From G965220205 sp965220205 (GTDB lineage: Bacteria > Chloroflexota > Dehalococcoidia > Lucifugimonadales > Australimonadaceae), in the NCBI GenBank assembly GCA_965220205.1, contig OZ244812.1, positions 1,550,001-1,614,000 of the forward strand: a stretch of 64,000 nucleotides of DNA, written 5' to 3'. Positions 62,199 through 64,000 of this stretch are shown piece by piece. The notes below the pieces were generated by a model, which saw only the letters and a list, made by a program, of their open reading frames with translations, made no database searches and had not been told where the DNA came from. The position numbers and the translations under genes are program-made. The stretch's first letter is position 1, and the number at the start of each line of letters is the position of its first letter.

Positions 62199-63197
62199 AT
62201 GGTCCGTATTGCAGTGCTCGACGACTACGCCGGCGTCGCTGGCGGCGCTGATTGGGACTCGATAACCGGGGCCGAGGTCGTATTCTTCCACGACCATGTG
62301 ACCGACCCAGACGCGCTCGTGGAGCGCCTGCGCGACTTCGACGTCGTCCAGATGGTTCGGGAGCGCACGCCCCTCCCCCAGTCCGTACTCGAGGCCTTGC
62401 CTCGGCTGCGGCTCCTCTCGGGCACCGGCAGACGCCAGCCCCACGTCAACATCGAAACGGCCGACCGGCTCGGCATACCGGTCACCGGCACCGGCGGCCC
62501 CTCCGACCCGTTCGCCTCGTCGACCGGCGGCGACTCGACGCTCGAGCTGACGTGGGGGCTCATCATCGCGCTCACCCGTCATATCTCGTGGGAAGACCGG
62601 CAGATCCGGGAGGGGCGATGGCAAACGCGGTTGGGAACGGGCCTGGGCGGCAAGACGCTCGGCATCCTGGGCATGGGCCGCATCGGGACGAAGATGGCCG
62701 CAATCGCCCAAGCCTTCGGCATGCCCGTGATCGCATGGGGCCCGACGCTGACGGCCGAGCGAGCGGCGGCGAGCGGCGCGCGTTACGTGTCGTGGGACGA
62801 GCTCTTTTCGAGCGCCGACATCCTCTCGGTCCACGTGCCGCTCACCGACCTGAGCCTCGGGTGGATCACCGCGCGCGAACTGGGCATGATGAAACCGTCC
62901 GCCTACCTGATCAACACGTCGCGCGGCCCAATCGTGCAGCAGCAGGCGTTGCTCGACGCGCTGCGCTCCGGGGCCATCGCAGGCGCCGCGTTGGACGTCT
63001 ACGACGAGGAGCCGCTTCCGGCGGGACACCCGCTGCTCGCGCTCGATAACGTGGTGCTGACGCCGCACCTCGGCTACGCGAGCCTCGAAGGGCTGGCGGA
63101 TATGTACCGCAGCTCGGTGGGCAACATCAAAGCCTGGCTCGCGGGCGAGCCGGTGAACGTCCTCAACCCTGCCGCGCTGGCCAACGCGCGCGAGTAA
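62199..63197 (+). CDS. D-isomer 2-hydroxyacid dehydrogenase
   Basis: 332 residues, NAD(P)-dependent. The cofactor motif ILGMGRIGTKMAAIAQAFG is at 156-174. The catalytic triad is complete: R242 (NTSRGPIV), E271 (YDEEPLP) and H290 (LTPHLGYAS). The substrate domain is MVRIAVLDDYAGVA with a VSGTG-like SGTGRRQPHVNIETA region that departs from the common ISxxGxGxxNID. This branch includes enzymes close to phosphoglycerate and glyoxylate/hydroxypyruvate reductases; the substrate is not assignable. It is a canonical contrast to the His-less paralogue at 60417-61367. Confidence 0.92.
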   Translation: MVRIAVLDDYAGVAGGADWDSITGAEVVFFHDHVTDPDALVERLRDFDVVQMVRERTPLPQSVLEALPRLRLLSGTGRRQPHVNIETADRLGIPVTGTGGPSDPFASSTGGDSTLELTWGLIIALTRHISWEDRQIREGRWQTRLGTGLGGKTLGILGMGRIGTKMAAIAQAFGMPVIAWGPTLTAERAAASGARYVSWDELFSSADILSVHVPLTDLSLGWITARELGMMKPSAYLINTSRGPIVQQQALLDALRSGAIAGAALDVYDEEPLPAGHPLLALDNVVLTPHLGYASLEGLADMYRSSVGNIKAWLAGEPVNVLNPAALANARE

Positions 63198-63221
63198 GCC
63201 CCAGGCACCGGGCCGTGCGGG

Positions 63222-64000
63222 CTATGTGCGGCGCTGGACGACGTAATCGGTGAGCGCTTCGAGCGATTCGCGCGAGCGCGACGCCGGCAGTAGCGCGAGC
63301 GCCTCCCGCGCCTGCTCTCGACAGTTGCCCATCATCGCGAGCGTCTCCTCGATGGCCGACGACTCGCGCACCAGCTCGACGAGCCGGGCGAGGTCGGCGG
63401 CGTCTCGCCCGCCCTCCCGTAGCCGGGCAACGACGGGCTCGCCGGTGTGGCGGTCCGCGTAGAGCAGCACCGGGAGTGTGATGACGCCCTGGAGCAGGTC
63501 GGCGCCGACGGGCTTGCCAAGCTCCTCCTCTGTCCCCAGGAAATCGAGCACGTCGTCCATAATCTGGAATGCGAGGCCGAGGTAGTAACCGTAGCGCGTG
63601 AGCGCGGCGGCCTCCTCCTCGGGCGCTTGGCTGAGCAGCCCGCCCGCTTGCGCCGCCGTGCAGAACAGCGAGGCCGTCTTGTTGTAGATGCGCTGGAAGT
63701 AGTCGTCGACCGTTTTGGACCAGTCGTGAGAGCTGGCCCGTTCGGCCAGTTCGCCCCGCGCGAGCTCCATGATCGTCTCGGAGAAGCGACGCACCACTCG
63801 CAGGTCGCGCGTATCGCACACGAACGTCGCGGACGCCGCGAACACGTAGTCCCCCACGAGCACAGCGACGTCGTTCCCCCACAGACTGCTGACGGTGGCG
63901 CGGCCCCGGCGCGTGGCGGCCTTGTCTACCGTGTCGTCGTGGATGAGCGTCGCGATGTGCAGCAGCTCGACCGCAGTCGCCATCGTGACCAACTCGTCCT
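63222..64000 (-). CDS. Polyprenyl diphosphate synthase (partial, 5' end outside window)
   Basis: trans-Prenyltransferase adding isopentenyl units, probably for the quinone side chain. The frame is open to the window edge, where DELVTMATAVELLHIATLIHDDTVD contains the first aspartate-rich motif. The second is FQIMDDVLDF. GDYVFAASATF, IYNKTASLFCTAAQAGGLLSQA and LGKPVGADLLQGVITLPVLLYA are typical of the HepS/IspB-type long-chain group. The C-terminus at 63222 looks complete; only about 60-80 N-terminal residues are missing. The internal ATG at 63992 is not the real start. Confidence 0.93.
   Translation of the reverse strand, partial: DELVTMATAVELLHIATLIHDDTVDKAATRRGRATVSSLWGNDVAVLVGDYVFAASATFVCDTRDLRVVRRFSETIMELARGELAERASSHDWSKTVDDYFQRIYNKTASLFCTAAQAGGLLSQAPEEEAAALTRYGYYLGLAFQIMDDVLDFLGTEEELGKPVGADLLQGVITLPVLLYADRHTGEPVVARLREGGRDAADLARLVELVRESSAIEETLAMMGNCREQAREALALLPASRSRESLEALTDYVVQRRT

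Overview
The window is a GC-rich bacterial chromosome segment. It looks like a member of the Chloroflexota, close to the Dehalococcoidia/SAR202 radiation, but this is an inference. It rests on a 16S rRNA gene standing alone without 23S or 5S, the rpsB-tsf-pyrH-frr-uppS-cdsA-dxr-rseP-ispG order, a short EF-Ts, an R3H/ycf45-type ATPase next to tmk, enolase-superfamily and luciferase-like flavin enzymes, D-2-hydroxyacid dehydrogenases, and many dispersed palindromic repeats. A BLAST of the 16S gene (about 5192-6698, minus strand) would settle the lineage.

Layout. 0.4-4.9 kb: a large secreted acidic protein, a frameshifted leucine-rich-repeat lipoprotein and a small membrane protein. 5.0-6.85 kb: a solitary 16S transcription unit with its own sigma70-type promoter, a 20-bp RNase III-type processing stem and an intrinsic terminator. 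6.9-16.2 kb (minus strand): tmk, R3H ATPase, a frameshifted acetyltransferase, pdxT, pdxS, a broken retropepsin-like protease, a DUF5678-like gene, a broken zinc/HNH-like gene, proS and a DEAD-box helicase. arsM follows on the plus strand. 17.3-28.4 kb (minus strand): the housekeeping cluster rpsB to ispG, then a HEPN-like unknown gene. The two are split by an IS5-type element whose CTAA target duplication overlaps the ispG stop codon.

28.5-45 kb: apt, a DNA methyltransferase fused to an Mrr-like nuclease, a repeat-rich intergenic stretch, citramalate synthase with a leader hairpin, an MGH1-like glycoside hydrolase, a FAD/Fe-S glycolate-lactate-type dehydrogenase, a membrane-tethered BlaI-type repressor, rsmG, two membrane proteins, a SulP transporter, a decayed TPP-enzyme gene, a phosphotransferase and a second solo retropepsin. 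45.2-49.4 kb: four genes joined by 4-8 nt overlaps (small membrane protein, fatty acid hydroxylase, GH3-type acyl-amido synthetase, dipeptide-epimerase-like enolase-superfamily enzyme). This is the best candidate for an undescribed pathway. 49.8-64 kb: an alpha/beta hydrolase, polA, a DHFR-family reductase, an LLM oxidoreductase, acetyl-CoA synthetase, radA, lipA, two D-2-hydroxyacid dehydrogenases, a DinB-like protein and the 3' part of a polyprenyl diphosphate synthase.

Shared themes. Isoprenoid and envelope lipid supply is strong (dxr, ispG, uppS, cdsA, polyprenyl synthase). Translation and RNA functions sit beside it (rpsB, tsf, frr, proS, rsmG, 16S). Three families of dispersed intergenic repeats recur. 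One has a 10-bp periodic AATGnnnCAn motif. One is a palindrome that has also landed in frame inside polA. One is the CTTCGACAGGCTCAGG type. Five loci carry single-base frameshifts that one inserted or deleted base per site would repair, mostly in homopolymers; this points to sequence error or fresh decay. I saw no tRNA gene, 23S/5S gene or CRISPR array.
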